Assembly (NCBI RefSeq): GCF_900188235.1
Contig: NZ_FZNT01000005.1
Span: 124,001 to 188,000, forward strand
Reading direction: 5' to 3'
Source: Lutibacter agarilyticus
GTDB lineage: Bacteria; Bacteroidota; Bacteroidia; Flavobacteriales; Flavobacteriaceae
Length of the DNA stretch: 64,000 nt
In this document: piece after piece, positions 17,359-25,703 of the stretch
Position numbering within the stretch: position 1 is the stretch's first letter
Layout: each line of letters begins with the position of its first letter
Notes under the pieces: generated by a model
The model's database searches: none
What the model saw: the letters and a program-made list of their open reading frames with translations, nothing else
Told to the model about the DNA's origin: nothing
Program-made: the position numbers and the translations under genes

Positions 17359-17736
17359 TTAATTTAATGCCACGTCTAAAAACTGTATTCCTTCGTATTG
17401 CAATAAATACGCTTCACTTAAGTTTGGTGGCAATGTATCGTTTATTACATTTCCTAAACCCACGCCAGCAAACAAAACCTTAGCCTGCTGAGACTCTGCG
17501 TGCTTTTTAAAGGTCTCCATCCAAATAACATCAAAAGTAATGGGAGAACTCGTTATACTAGCTGCCTTCACAATTACAAAATAACGTTGGTTATTTTTAT
17601 CTATACAAACATATTGCGGATGACGCTTTAATTGACTGTTTATCGCTATAAATTCAAATCCTCTAGACTCAAGATCCTTTCCAACAATATTCATCGCTAA
17701 ATTGTGTAATTCTTGATCTGAAAGTGGTTTACTCAT
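17359..17736 (-). CDS. Conserved-looking protein of unknown function next to nqr
   Basis: I do not recognise a named family with confidence. The 125-residue protein is soluble and has no signal peptide. The order of elements (LAMNIVGKDLESRGFEFIA, then a hydrophobic strand ending in YFVIVKAAS) is reminiscent of a PD-(D/E)XK nuclease-like fold, but the position before the lysine is not acidic, so catalysis would be unlikely if the resemblance is real. It lies downstream of nqrF on the same strand, separated by the nqr terminator. A link to NQR is suggested only by position. Confidence 0.7.
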   Translation of the reverse strand: MSKPLSDQELHNLAMNIVGKDLESRGFEFIAINSQLKRHPQYVCIDKNNQRYFVIVKAASITSSPITFDVIWMETFKKHAESQQAKVLFAGVGLGNVINDTLPPNLSEAYLLQYEGIQFLDVALN

Positions 17737-17790
17737 TTGTATTGTTTTAGTATGTACTTATTTGTTTTTAGATCTTAATTAGATTCCATA

Positions 17791-17823
17791 AAAAAATCCG
17801 ATACAAAGGTATCGGATTTTTTT
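17791..17823 (-). terminator. Terminator of the nqr operon
   Basis: A 14-bp perfect stem (17791-17804 with 17809-17822) and a 4-nt loop are bordered by A6 and T7. It lies about 20 nt past the nqrF stop on the minus strand. Confidence 0.92.
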
Positions 17824-17844
17824 AAAATATTTTGAAACATTGAT

Positions 17845-19158
17845 CTATCCTCCAAAGTCATCAAATCTAATGTTCTCATCTGCTAAACCAAAGTCTTCAC
17901 CCATTTTTTGAACGGCTTTGTTCATTAGTGGTGGTCCACAGAAATACAATTCTAAGTCCTCTGGAGCTTCGTGTTTAGATAAATACTCATCAATTACTGC
18001 TTGGTGTACAAATCCTGTAAATCCATCTCCATTTGTGTCATTAGCATCCTTCTTATTCACCCAATTGTCTTCAGGTGCAGGTTCTGATAATACTAGGTAA
18101 AACTTAAAGTTTGGAAACTCTTTTTCTAACTCATAAAAGTGTTCTAAATAGAATAATTCACGTTTAGAACGTCCACCATACCAATAAGTAACTTTACGAC
18201 CTGTTTTTAATGTTTTAAATAAGTGGTATAAGTGCGAACGCATTGGTGCCATACCTGCTCCACCACCAACATATAACATTTCTGCATCAGACTCATTGAT
18301 AAAGAATTCACCATAAGGACCAGAAATAGTAACTTTATCTCCTTTTTTTCTTGAGAAAATATAAGAAGAAGCAATACCTGGATTTACACTCATCCAACCA
18401 TTTTTGGCTCTATCCCAAGGTGGCGTAGCAATACGTACATTCAACATAATTTCTCTTCCTTCAGCAGGGTAAGAAGCCATTGAATAAGCACGCTCTACCA
18501 ATTCAGTATTTTTCATTTTTAAATCCCACAGACCAAATTTATCCCATTCCATTTGGAATTTATCTGGCGTTTCATGTTCTTCAGGATGCGCTGTAATATC
18601 CATGTCTTTAAAGTCAACTTCACATTCAGGAATTTCAATTTGAATATACCCACCTGCTTTGTACCCCATATCTTCAGGAATTTCAACTACAAATTCTTTA
18701 ATAAAAGATGCTACATTGTAATTACGTACAACTGTTGCTTCCCATTTTTTAATTCCGAAAACTTCTTCAGGAATGGTAATATCCATATCCTGTTTTACTT
18801 TTACCTGACAAGCTAAACGCGCTCCTTCTTTTAATTCTTTACGTGTAAAATGAGGTGTTTCAGTTGGTAAAGCTTCACCTCCACCAGACTTTACGTGACA
18901 TTCACACTGAATACAAGTTCCACCACCACCACAAGCAGAAGGTAAGAATATTTTTGCATTACCTAAAGTTGTTAATAATGAATCACCAGAACCAACTTCG
19001 ATTTCTTTTTCTCCGTTAATTCTAATCTTAACTGGACCAGAAGGAGATAATTTTTGTTTTACAAACAATAATAGAGCAACCAATAATAGAGTTAGCACTA
19101 AAAATGCTACCACAGTTGCTACAATTGTACCTAGGGTATTTGCTGCTAGTATGATCAT
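17845..19158 (-). CDS. nqrF: Na+-translocating NADH:quinone reductase subunit F
   Basis: The 437-residue protein is the NADH-oxidising entry subunit. It has an N-terminal membrane helix (about residues 5-33), a 2Fe-2S ferredoxin domain with C76, C82, C85 and C117 (CX5CX2C plus one), an FAD-binding RAYSMAS segment (residues 223-229), and an NAD-binding region with YVGGGAGMAPMRS and a C-terminal FCGPPLMNKAV. The last gene of nqrABCDEF; its start codon touches the nqrE stop. Confidence 0.97.
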   Translation of the reverse strand: MIILAANTLGTIVATVVAFLVLTLLLVALLLFVKQKLSPSGPVKIRINGEKEIEVGSGDSLLTTLGNAKIFLPSACGGGGTCIQCECHVKSGGGEALPTETPHFTRKELKEGARLACQVKVKQDMDITIPEEVFGIKKWEATVVRNYNVASFIKEFVVEIPEDMGYKAGGYIQIEIPECEVDFKDMDITAHPEEHETPDKFQMEWDKFGLWDLKMKNTELVERAYSMASYPAEGREIMLNVRIATPPWDRAKNGWMSVNPGIASSYIFSRKKGDKVTISGPYGEFFINESDAEMLYVGGGAGMAPMRSHLYHLFKTLKTGRKVTYWYGGRSKRELFYLEHFYELEKEFPNFKFYLVLSEPAPEDNWVNKKDANDTNGDGFTGFVHQAVIDEYLSKHEAPEDLELYFCGPPLMNKAVQKMGEDFGLADENIRFDDFGG

Positions 19159-19871
19159 TATTCAATAATTTCTTTTTCGTTAATAGCTACATCTGTAGCA
19201 TTTTCAACTTCTTCAACTTTTACAACAGTTTGTTCTGTAGCTTCTTCTTCATCTCCACCAGTTAACATTCCTCCAAAGCTCATAAAACCAATTGCCATTA
19301 AACCAGTAATAATAAATGTAATTCCTAATCCTCTTAAAGGGGCTGGTACATTTGAATATCTAATTTTTTCACGGATAGCTGCAATGGCTAAAATGGCTAA
19401 AAACCATCCAATTCCAGAGCTTATACCGTAATTAAACGCTAAGCCTAATGTTTCAATTTCACGAGATTGCATAAATAAAGACCCACCTAAAATTGCACAG
19501 TTTACAGCAATTAATGGTAAGAAAATACCTAGTGAGTTATATAACGATGGTGAAAACTTTTCTACAATAATTTCAACCAATTGTACCATAGTTGCAATGG
19601 TTGCAATAAACATAATAAATGATAAGAAACTTAAATCGTATGCAGCATATTCTTCGCCTAACCATACCAATGCTCCGTCTTTTAAGATGTATTGATCTAA
19701 CAACCAGTTTAAAGGAACTGTAATTGCCATTACAAAGATAACTGCTGCTCCTAATCCTACTGCAGTTGATACTTTTTTAGATACAGCAAGGTATGAACAC
19801 ATTCCTAAGAATGTTGCAAACACCATGTTATCTACAAATATTGCTTTAAAAAATAATTCTAAATGCTCCAT
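19158..19871 (-). CDS. nqrE: Na+-translocating NADH:quinone reductase subunit E
   Basis: The 237-residue polytopic subunit (about six membrane segments) belongs to the NqrDE/RnfAE family and includes the conserved NCAILGGSLFM segment with the cysteine that, with NqrD, binds an intramembrane iron centre. It is about 35 residues longer than usual because of an acidic, Glu/Val-rich C-terminal tail (residues 205-237) after the last helix. It shares one base with nqrF and is separated by 3 nt from nqrD. Confidence 0.95.
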   Translation of the reverse strand: MEHLELFFKAIFVDNMVFATFLGMCSYLAVSKKVSTAVGLGAAVIFVMAITVPLNWLLDQYILKDGALVWLGEEYAAYDLSFLSFIMFIATIATMVQLVEIIVEKFSPSLYNSLGIFLPLIAVNCAILGGSLFMQSREIETLGLAFNYGISSGIGWFLAILAIAAIREKIRYSNVPAPLRGLGITFIITGLMAIGFMSFGGMLTGGDEEEATEQTVVKVEEVENATDVAINEKEIIE

Positions 19872-19874
19872 AGT

Positions 19875-20522
19875 CTAGTTCTCTTCAATTAATGATGTGT
19901 TTCTTGAGCGTTGTACCCATATAATAATTCCTACAGTAATTAACGCCATTGGTGCTAACAACATAAACCCGTTGTTTTCGTATCCAAATGCATACACGCC
20001 TGTTTTTTCAATAGGATCTCCTAAAACTTTAATTCCTAATAATGAACCAGATCCTAACAACTCTCTAAAGAACCCTACTATTATTAAAATTACAGCGTAT
20101 CCAAGTGAGTTTCCAATACCATCTAAGAATGATTTCCAAGGTCCGTTTGCCAATGCAAACGCCTCAAAACGCCCCATAATAATACAGTTGGTAATAATTA
20201 ACCCAACAAATACAGAAAGTGTTTTACTTAATTCATAAGCAAAAGCTTTTAAAACCAAATCAACTATAATTACCAAAGTAGCAACCACAATTAGCTGCAC
20301 AATAATTCTAATTTTTGATGGAATAATATTTCTCATTAACGATATAACTACATTTCCCATACCAAGTACAAAAAGTACAGCTACCGACATTACAATTGAA
20401 GCTTTTAATTCTGCTGTAATTGCCAATGCTGAACAAATACCTAATACCTGAATCGTAATTGGATTGTTATCTAGTAATGGATCCGAAATTAATTTCGCGT
20501 CTTTTTTTGATAAAAGTCCCAT
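19875..20522 (-). CDS. nqrD: Na+-translocating NADH:quinone reductase subunit D
   Basis: This 215-residue membrane protein is homologous to NqrE and contains the equivalent TNCIIMGRFEAFA segment, with the cysteine that contributes to the intramembrane Fe site, and an LGICSALAIT segment in the first half with the second conserved cysteine. It lies between nqrC and nqrE with 3-nt spacers. Confidence 0.95.
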   Translation of the reverse strand: MGLLSKKDAKLISDPLLDNNPITIQVLGICSALAITAELKASIVMSVAVLFVLGMGNVVISLMRNIIPSKIRIIVQLIVVATLVIIVDLVLKAFAYELSKTLSVFVGLIITNCIIMGRFEAFALANGPWKSFLDGIGNSLGYAVILIIVGFFRELLGSGSLLGIKVLGDPIEKTGVYAFGYENNGFMLLAPMALITVGIIIWVQRSRNTSLIEEN

Positions 20523-20525
20523 AAA

Positions 20526-21272
20526 TTATTGCTTTAATGTTTTAAAATAAGGTACATACATTTTTAAATCTTTACGCAACATAGCTGATAAACCATCACC
20601 TGTAATTGTTGCTCCAGCAATTGCATCTACCGCAAAGTCGTCTTTTCTCATATTTTTAGGATCTGCATTACCTTTGGCAACTGCTACACCTTTAAATACA
20701 TCTCCATCCATAATATGCTCTCCAATAAAATCATCCATAAAGAAACGTTCTTTAATGTTTGATCCTAAACCAGGTGTTTCACCAGCGTGATCAAAATACA
20801 CCCCTTGAATTACCAATTGATTGTCTAAAGCTACATACCCCCAAATAGCATCCCATAAACCTTTACCTCTTACAGGAACAATGTAATAATCTTTACCTTC
20901 TTTATTGCCAATAAATAATGGTAATTTTCGAACATAAGAAGGATTTTTAGCTGAAGCTGCTTCCTTTTTAATATCAATTAAATAAGCATTTTCATCTTCA
21001 GTTACTTTTTTACCTTCAATTACAATTTGCTTAGTTATATATGTTGAAAATTCACTTTCAACATTTGCTTTTGCAACAAACACAACACTACTTTCATCAT
21101 TCTCATTAATGCCCATAGCATATAATATGTTCTGTTGTTTCTCTATACGCTTGTTCTCACTAATTTTTCCTTTAAGAGAAGAAGCTAAAAATGCAAGTAA
21201 GCTACCTACTATAAGTACCATTACAGTTGCAAATATTATTGTATATCCGTTACTATCAGTATTTTTTCCCAT
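20526..21272 (-). CDS. nqrC: Na+-translocating NADH:quinone reductase subunit C
   Basis: The 248-residue subunit has one N-terminal membrane helix (about residues 10-33) and a periplasmic FMN-binding domain. The flavinylation motif reads DAIAGATIT, with Thr222 as the expected FMN attachment site used by ApbE. The HAGETPGLGSNI segment that contacts flavin in this family is also present. It is 3 nt from nqrB. Confidence 0.95.
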   Translation of the reverse strand: MGKNTDSNGYTIIFATVMVLIVGSLLAFLASSLKGKISENKRIEKQQNILYAMGINENDESSVVFVAKANVESEFSTYITKQIVIEGKKVTEDENAYLIDIKKEAASAKNPSYVRKLPLFIGNKEGKDYYIVPVRGKGLWDAIWGYVALDNQLVIQGVYFDHAGETPGLGSNIKERFFMDDFIGEHIMDGDVFKGVAVAKGNADPKNMRKDDFAVDAIAGATITGDGLSAMLRKDLKMYVPYFKTLKQ

Positions 21273-21274
21273 TG

Positions 21275-22474
21275 TTATACTGTTTTTGCTTTTAAACGTT
21301 TCAACCTTCTTTTAACGTTACCTTGAACCACATAATGGTCAATAGTTGGCGCAAATACGTTCATTAATAAAATTGCTAACATTACTCCTTCTGGGTAAGC
21401 TGGATTAAATACTCTAATTAAAATTGAAATAAATCCAATTAAAAATCCGTATATCCATTTCCCTTTATTAGTTTGTGAGGCTGTTACCGGATCAGTTGCC
21501 ATAAATACAACTCCAAATGCAAACCCTCCAATTAATAAATGATGCCAAAATTCAGTACTCATTAAGCTATAAAAACCACTACTTTCTTTAATCCAACCTG
21601 CATCAACAACACCATTAAAAAGTAATCCCATTACCAATGCTCCTACTACAGAAGAAAGCATAATTCTCCAACTTCCAATTTTTGAAAATATTAAGAATAA
21701 ACCGGCTAATAAAATTAAGAATGTAGATGTTTCTCCTACTGAACCCGGTATAAATCCGAAGAACATATCTGAAACAGAATAAGCAACTTCGTTTCCTTGA
21801 GCGAGCGTTCCTAAAATGGTTTCACCCGATATGGCGTCTAGATTAGCTCCTCCTGCAATTTCATTTGCTCTTTCAACAGCTCCTTCAACCCAAACTTTAT
21901 CACCACTCATCCAAGTAGGATACGCGAAGAATAAAAAGGCTCTAATTGTTAATGCTGGGTTAAGAATATTCATTCCTGTTCCTCCAAAAACTTCTTTACC
22001 AATTACAACACCAAAAATTACTGCTACAGCAAGCATCCAAAGTGGAATATCTACTGGCACAATAAGCGGAACTAACATACCTGTTACCAAATATCCTTCT
22101 TCAACTTCGTGACCCTTGATTATTGCAAAAATAAATTCAACTCCTAAACCAACTACGTATGAAACAACAACTAGTGGAAGAATTTTAATTAATCCTAATG
22201 ATAAAGCTTCCCAAGATAAAAAATCTACTGGCTCTCCAATTGCTTCATAGTGTTGAAAACCTGTATTGAACATTCCAAAGATTAAACATGGAATTAATGC
22301 CAATACAACGGTATTCATTGTTCTTTTTAAATCATCTGCCGCTCTAACATGACCTCCAGAATGTGTGGTTTCATTAGGCGTATATAAAAAAGTATGAAAG
22401 GCGCTAAAAGCAGGCAACCACTTTTTACCTTGACCTTTTTCTTTTATATTATGTAATTTTTCTTTTAATCCCAT
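21275..22474 (-). CDS. nqrB: Na+-translocating NADH:quinone reductase subunit B
   Basis: The 399-residue subunit has about ten membrane segments and forms the core of the Na+ channel; it binds FMN covalently and riboflavin. GHEVEEGYLVTGMLVPLIVP and GTGMNILNPALTIRAFLFF are typical NqrB/RnfD segments. The expected flavinylation site reads DAISGET with Thr219 as the candidate, so the usual SGAT has a glutamate in place of alanine. Operon position and flanking motifs (IPGSVGETS) leave no doubt about identity. Confidence 0.96.
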   Translation of the reverse strand: MGLKEKLHNIKEKGQGKKWLPAFSAFHTFLYTPNETTHSGGHVRAADDLKRTMNTVVLALIPCLIFGMFNTGFQHYEAIGEPVDFLSWEALSLGLIKILPLVVVSYVVGLGVEFIFAIIKGHEVEEGYLVTGMLVPLIVPVDIPLWMLAVAVIFGVVIGKEVFGGTGMNILNPALTIRAFLFFAYPTWMSGDKVWVEGAVERANEIAGGANLDAISGETILGTLAQGNEVAYSVSDMFFGFIPGSVGETSTFLILLAGLFLIFSKIGSWRIMLSSVVGALVMGLLFNGVVDAGWIKESSGFYSLMSTEFWHHLLIGGFAFGVVFMATDPVTASQTNKGKWIYGFLIGFISILIRVFNPAYPEGVMLAILLMNVFAPTIDHYVVQGNVKRRLKRLKAKTV

Positions 22475-22477
22475 AAT

Positions 22478-23827
22478 TTATCCTATTTCTTTTAACATTA
22501 AGTCTAACCCTTTTCTGATAATTTCTTGATGTGGTTGTTTAGATACACATACAAACTCAGTTAAAGCAAAATCTTCAGGTGCAACTTCGTACATTCCTAA
22601 TTGCTCCATTTCGTCTAAATCTTTATACATACAAGCTTTTAAAATTTGCATTGGGTAAATATCTAAAGGAAAAACCTCTTCGTAATTACCTGTAACAACA
22701 AAACCTCTATGCTCACCGTTTGTATTTGTATTTAAATCGAATTTTTTATTTGGAAACATCCAAGAAAAAGTTAATGCTCTTGAAGTAGAAACTTTATTAA
22801 AAACTGGCATTGTCCAACCAAATAATTCATAATCGTTTCCTTCAGGAATAACTGTTATTAAGTTATCGTAATAACCTAAGTTACCTTTTAAATTTGTAGC
22901 AGTACCTGTTAATACATTTCCAGTAATAATTCGGTTATCACCTTCGTTTAGTTTCCCTTCAGCAATTGAAGAAATAGTTGCTCCAATTTTTGTTTTGTAA
23001 TATTTTGGCGCTGCAACAGAAGAACCTGCTAAAGCAACAATACGCTCAGCATTAAATTTACCTGTTAACAACAATTCACCAATAACAACCAAGTCTTGAG
23101 GAGTTAAAGTCCAAACAACTTCACCTTTGTTAACTGGGTTAATTTTTGCGATTTGAGTCCCAACATTTCCTGATGGATGTGGCCCTGAAACTTTGTGTAA
23201 CGTAATATTATTTAAACCTGCTAAAGGAGAATTTGAGCTTTTCCCTACAGAAACATTTATGTCTCCAGAAGTTAATTTACTCAAAGCTGTAACTGCAGCT
23301 TGCAATTCATTTTCTTTACCTGCTAATACGTAATCGTAATCAGCTGCTAAAGGCGCGCTTGCATAAGCAGAAACAAAAATTGCTTTTGGTGTAACTGCAG
23401 GATTTGCAATTACATCATAAGGACGTTGCTTAATAAAAGGCCAACAACCAGCAGCTAGTAAATGAGTTTTAATCTCATCAGCTTTCATGGCTTTTGGATC
23501 TTTAATTCCAAAGTCTACAAATTCTTGTTTGCTATCAGCCTCAATTTTGAGTGCTAAAATTTTTCTCTTTTCACCACGAATAATATCAACCAACTCACCA
23601 CTTACTGGCGATGCAAATTTCATTTCTTCGTTAGCTTTATTATAAAAAACTGCTTCTCCAGCTTTTAATTTAGCGCCAACTTTAACTGATAATTTTGGAA
23701 TGATACTGTGGAAATCTTCAGGTTTTAATGTAAACACATTACTAGACCCAGCATTTTCAGTAATCTTCTCAGCATTACCTACTAGCTTTATATCTAAACC
23801 TTTTTTAATACGAATGTCCATTGACAT
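22478..23827 (-). CDS. nqrA: Na+-translocating NADH:quinone reductase subunit A
   Basis: This 449-residue soluble subunit docks on the cytoplasmic face near the quinone site. It starts with a barrel-sandwich-like domain (DIRIKKGLDIKLVGNAE) and contains the GPHPSGNVGTQI segment conserved in NqrA. The first gene of the operon; an in-frame second ATG lies two codons downstream of the chosen start, and either could be used. A -7 box lies 37 nt upstream. Confidence 0.96.
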   Translation of the reverse strand: MSMDIRIKKGLDIKLVGNAEKITENAGSSNVFTLKPEDFHSIIPKLSVKVGAKLKAGEAVFYNKANEEMKFASPVSGELVDIIRGEKRKILALKIEADSKQEFVDFGIKDPKAMKADEIKTHLLAAGCWPFIKQRPYDVIANPAVTPKAIFVSAYASAPLAADYDYVLAGKENELQAAVTALSKLTSGDINVSVGKSSNSPLAGLNNITLHKVSGPHPSGNVGTQIAKINPVNKGEVVWTLTPQDLVVIGELLLTGKFNAERIVALAGSSVAAPKYYKTKIGATISSIAEGKLNEGDNRIITGNVLTGTATNLKGNLGYYDNLITVIPEGNDYELFGWTMPVFNKVSTSRALTFSWMFPNKKFDLNTNTNGEHRGFVVTGNYEEVFPLDIYPMQILKACMYKDLDEMEQLGMYEVAPEDFALTEFVCVSKQPHQEIIRKGLDLMLKEIG

Positions 23828-23863
23828 ATTTTTAGTTTATTTAATAATCTATAAAAAACGATG

Positions 23864-23871
23864 CAAAAATA
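23864..23871 (-). promoter_or_regulatory. -7 promoter box of the nqr operon
   Basis: On the minus strand this reads TATTTTTG, a TAnnTTTG match 37 nt upstream of the nqrA ATG. A GTTAAG at about the -33 distance is a poor match to TTTG. Confidence 0.5.
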
Positions 23872-24030
23872 ACAATTTCCTAGGTAGTACTTAACATTTT
23901 TTAACACTTTTTTCTATAACATATGTCTTATATACTAATCTAACTTAGTTTTATTACTTTTACAGCAAGCTATACGAGAGATTGTTTGGTGTAAAAATTG
24001 ATATTATATTTATTAAAAAAGTTAATTACT

Positions 24031-25269
24031 TTGAAAAACAGCCTATTATTTTTTTCGATTTTTTGTTATACACATGTTTTATTTGGTCAAATAGCCGATG
24101 CACCAAATATTAAAACAGTCATTTTTCAATCATCAAACACCAATAATTATAGTCCAATTATTCGACTCGGTGAAAAAATGATGCTATCATTTGACGATTT
24201 AAACGCAGATGAACAAAATTACTACTATAAAATTAATCATTGCGAGATAGATTGGACACCTTCAAAATTGATAGATTCTGAGTTTATTATTGGTTTTTCA
24301 GAAGATAGAATTAGAGAATTCAACAATTCATTTAATACCTTATTACCTTACACAAATTATGAATTAACAATTCCTAACCCATCTACCCGACTTAAAATTT
24401 CAGGAAATTACATGCTTTCCATTTTAAATGAGTCGAACGAAATTGTTTTACAACGAAGATTTATTGTGTATGAGCCAAAGGTTACGGTTGCTGTAGCCGT
24501 GTATCAAAGCAGAGATATTTCAAAAGTAAACACACATCAATCGGTACAATTTACCATTAATAATGGAAGCTTAAGGGTGAACAATCCTAGTCAGGAAATT
24601 AAAACGGTATTACTTCAAAATAACAATTGGCAAACAGCAATTACTGGCTTAAAACCGCAATATTTTAGAAACAACCAATTGCTTTATTTATACAATAAAG
24701 AAACTAGCTTTTGGGGTGGAAATGAATTTCTATATTTTGACACAAAAGCAATTAGAGATGCTACTTTAAACATTGCCAGATCTGAATTGACTGGTGATAT
24801 TTATGATACTTACCTATACACAAAAAAAGAACGAATTGATGAACCTTACACACTGTTCCCTGATATTAATGGAAATTTCACAGTTAGAACTTTAGATGGG
24901 GACATACCAAATATTGATGCTGATTATACGTGGGTTCACTTTTCTTTAGAATGTTTAGAAGATCTAACAGGTAAAGAGGTATTTGTGAGTGGGAAATTTA
25001 ATAATTGGGTATTGAACGACTTTAATAAACTAACTTACAACCCTGAAACAGGGCTGTTTGAAGGGGAAATTTTAATAAAACAAGGTTTTTATAATTATCA
25101 GTTTGTAACAAAAGACGCCAACGGAACAATTAGCAACCACGATATTGATGGTTCACATTATCAAACAGAGAATGACTATACTGTAATTGTATATTACAAA
25201 AAATTTGGAGCTAGATACACTAAAGTTATTGGTGTTGGTGTTGGAAATTCAAAAGTTATTTTAAACTAA
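24031..25269 (+). CDS. Type IX secretion system plug protein (DUF5103 family)
   Basis: The protein (about 412 residues from the chosen TTG at 24031) starts with a clear signal peptide ending VLFG-Q. The body matches the DUF5103 layout: an N-terminal beta-domain (IKTVIFQS, MMLSFDDLNADEQNYYYKINHC, then EIDWTPSKL) and a C-terminal immunoglobulin-like E-set domain with VFVSGKFNNW and GFYNYQFV. In Flavobacterium this family gates the SprA translocon of the T9SS on the periplasmic side. An earlier in-frame TTG at 23998 is possible but would give an atypical double-charged leader; no ATG is available near the signal peptide. It stands alone, divergent from nqr. Confidence 0.85.
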   Translation: MKNSLLFFSIFCYTHVLFGQIADAPNIKTVIFQSSNTNNYSPIIRLGEKMMLSFDDLNADEQNYYYKINHCEIDWTPSKLIDSEFIIGFSEDRIREFNNSFNTLLPYTNYELTIPNPSTRLKISGNYMLSILNESNEIVLQRRFIVYEPKVTVAVAVYQSRDISKVNTHQSVQFTINNGSLRVNNPSQEIKTVLLQNNNWQTAITGLKPQYFRNNQLLYLYNKETSFWGGNEFLYFDTKAIRDATLNIARSELTGDIYDTYLYTKKERIDEPYTLFPDINGNFTVRTLDGDIPNIDADYTWVHFSLECLEDLTGKEVFVSGKFNNWVLNDFNKLTYNPETGLFEGEILIKQGFYNYQFVTKDANGTISNHDIDGSHYQTENDYTVIVYYKKFGARYTKVIGVGVGNSKVILN

Positions 25270-25289
25270 ATAATAAATTCATTTTTTTG

Positions 25290-25297
25290 TATCTTTG
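25290..25297 (+). promoter_or_regulatory. -7 promoter box of apaG
   Basis: TATCTTTG is an exact TAnnTTTG match 17 nt before the apaG ATG at 25315. Confidence 0.5.
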
Positions 25298-25314
25298 AAG
25301 AAACAGTAGTTTTT

Positions 25315-25701
25315 ATGGTTCAACAAGTAACAAATGGTATTAAAATTAGCGTAAGCACTAATTTCGAAGGCACAAGCTATCGAAATTACAAGCTATACTA
25401 TGCTTTTAGCTACCAAGTTACCATAGAAAACCTAAGCAACGAAACGGTTCAACTATTAGCACGACACTGGAAAATATACGACTCGTTAAATAAAACTGAA
25501 ATTGTTGAAGGCTCTGGTGTTATTGGCAAAAAACCTGTTTTAAAACCTTCAGAAAAATACACCTATAGTTCTAATTGTTTTTTAACTTCACCTATTGGAG
25601 CTATGAAAGGCTATTACAATATGGTTACATTTTCAACAACAAAAACATTTAAAGTACACATTCCTACTTTTCAACTAATGGTTTCCAATATTCATAATTA
25701 A
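25315..25701 (+). CDS. apaG: ApaG domain protein
   Basis: The 128-residue protein consists of a single ApaG-type fibronectin-like beta-sandwich. Typical segments are AFSYQVTIENLSNETVQLLARHW, VEGSGVIGKKPVLKP and the YSSNCFLTSPIGAMKGYYNM stretch. Its biochemical role is unclear; the family has been tied to divalent-cation sensitivity and nucleotide binding. It is followed after 2 nt by a DUF3667 gene, so the two are likely co-transcribed. Confidence 0.92.
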   Translation: MVQQVTNGIKISVSTNFEGTSYRNYKLYYAFSYQVTIENLSNETVQLLARHWKIYDSLNKTEIVEGSGVIGKKPVLKPSEKYTYSSNCFLTSPIGAMKGYYNMVTFSTTKTFKVHIPTFQLMVSNIHN

Positions 25702-25703
25702 GT

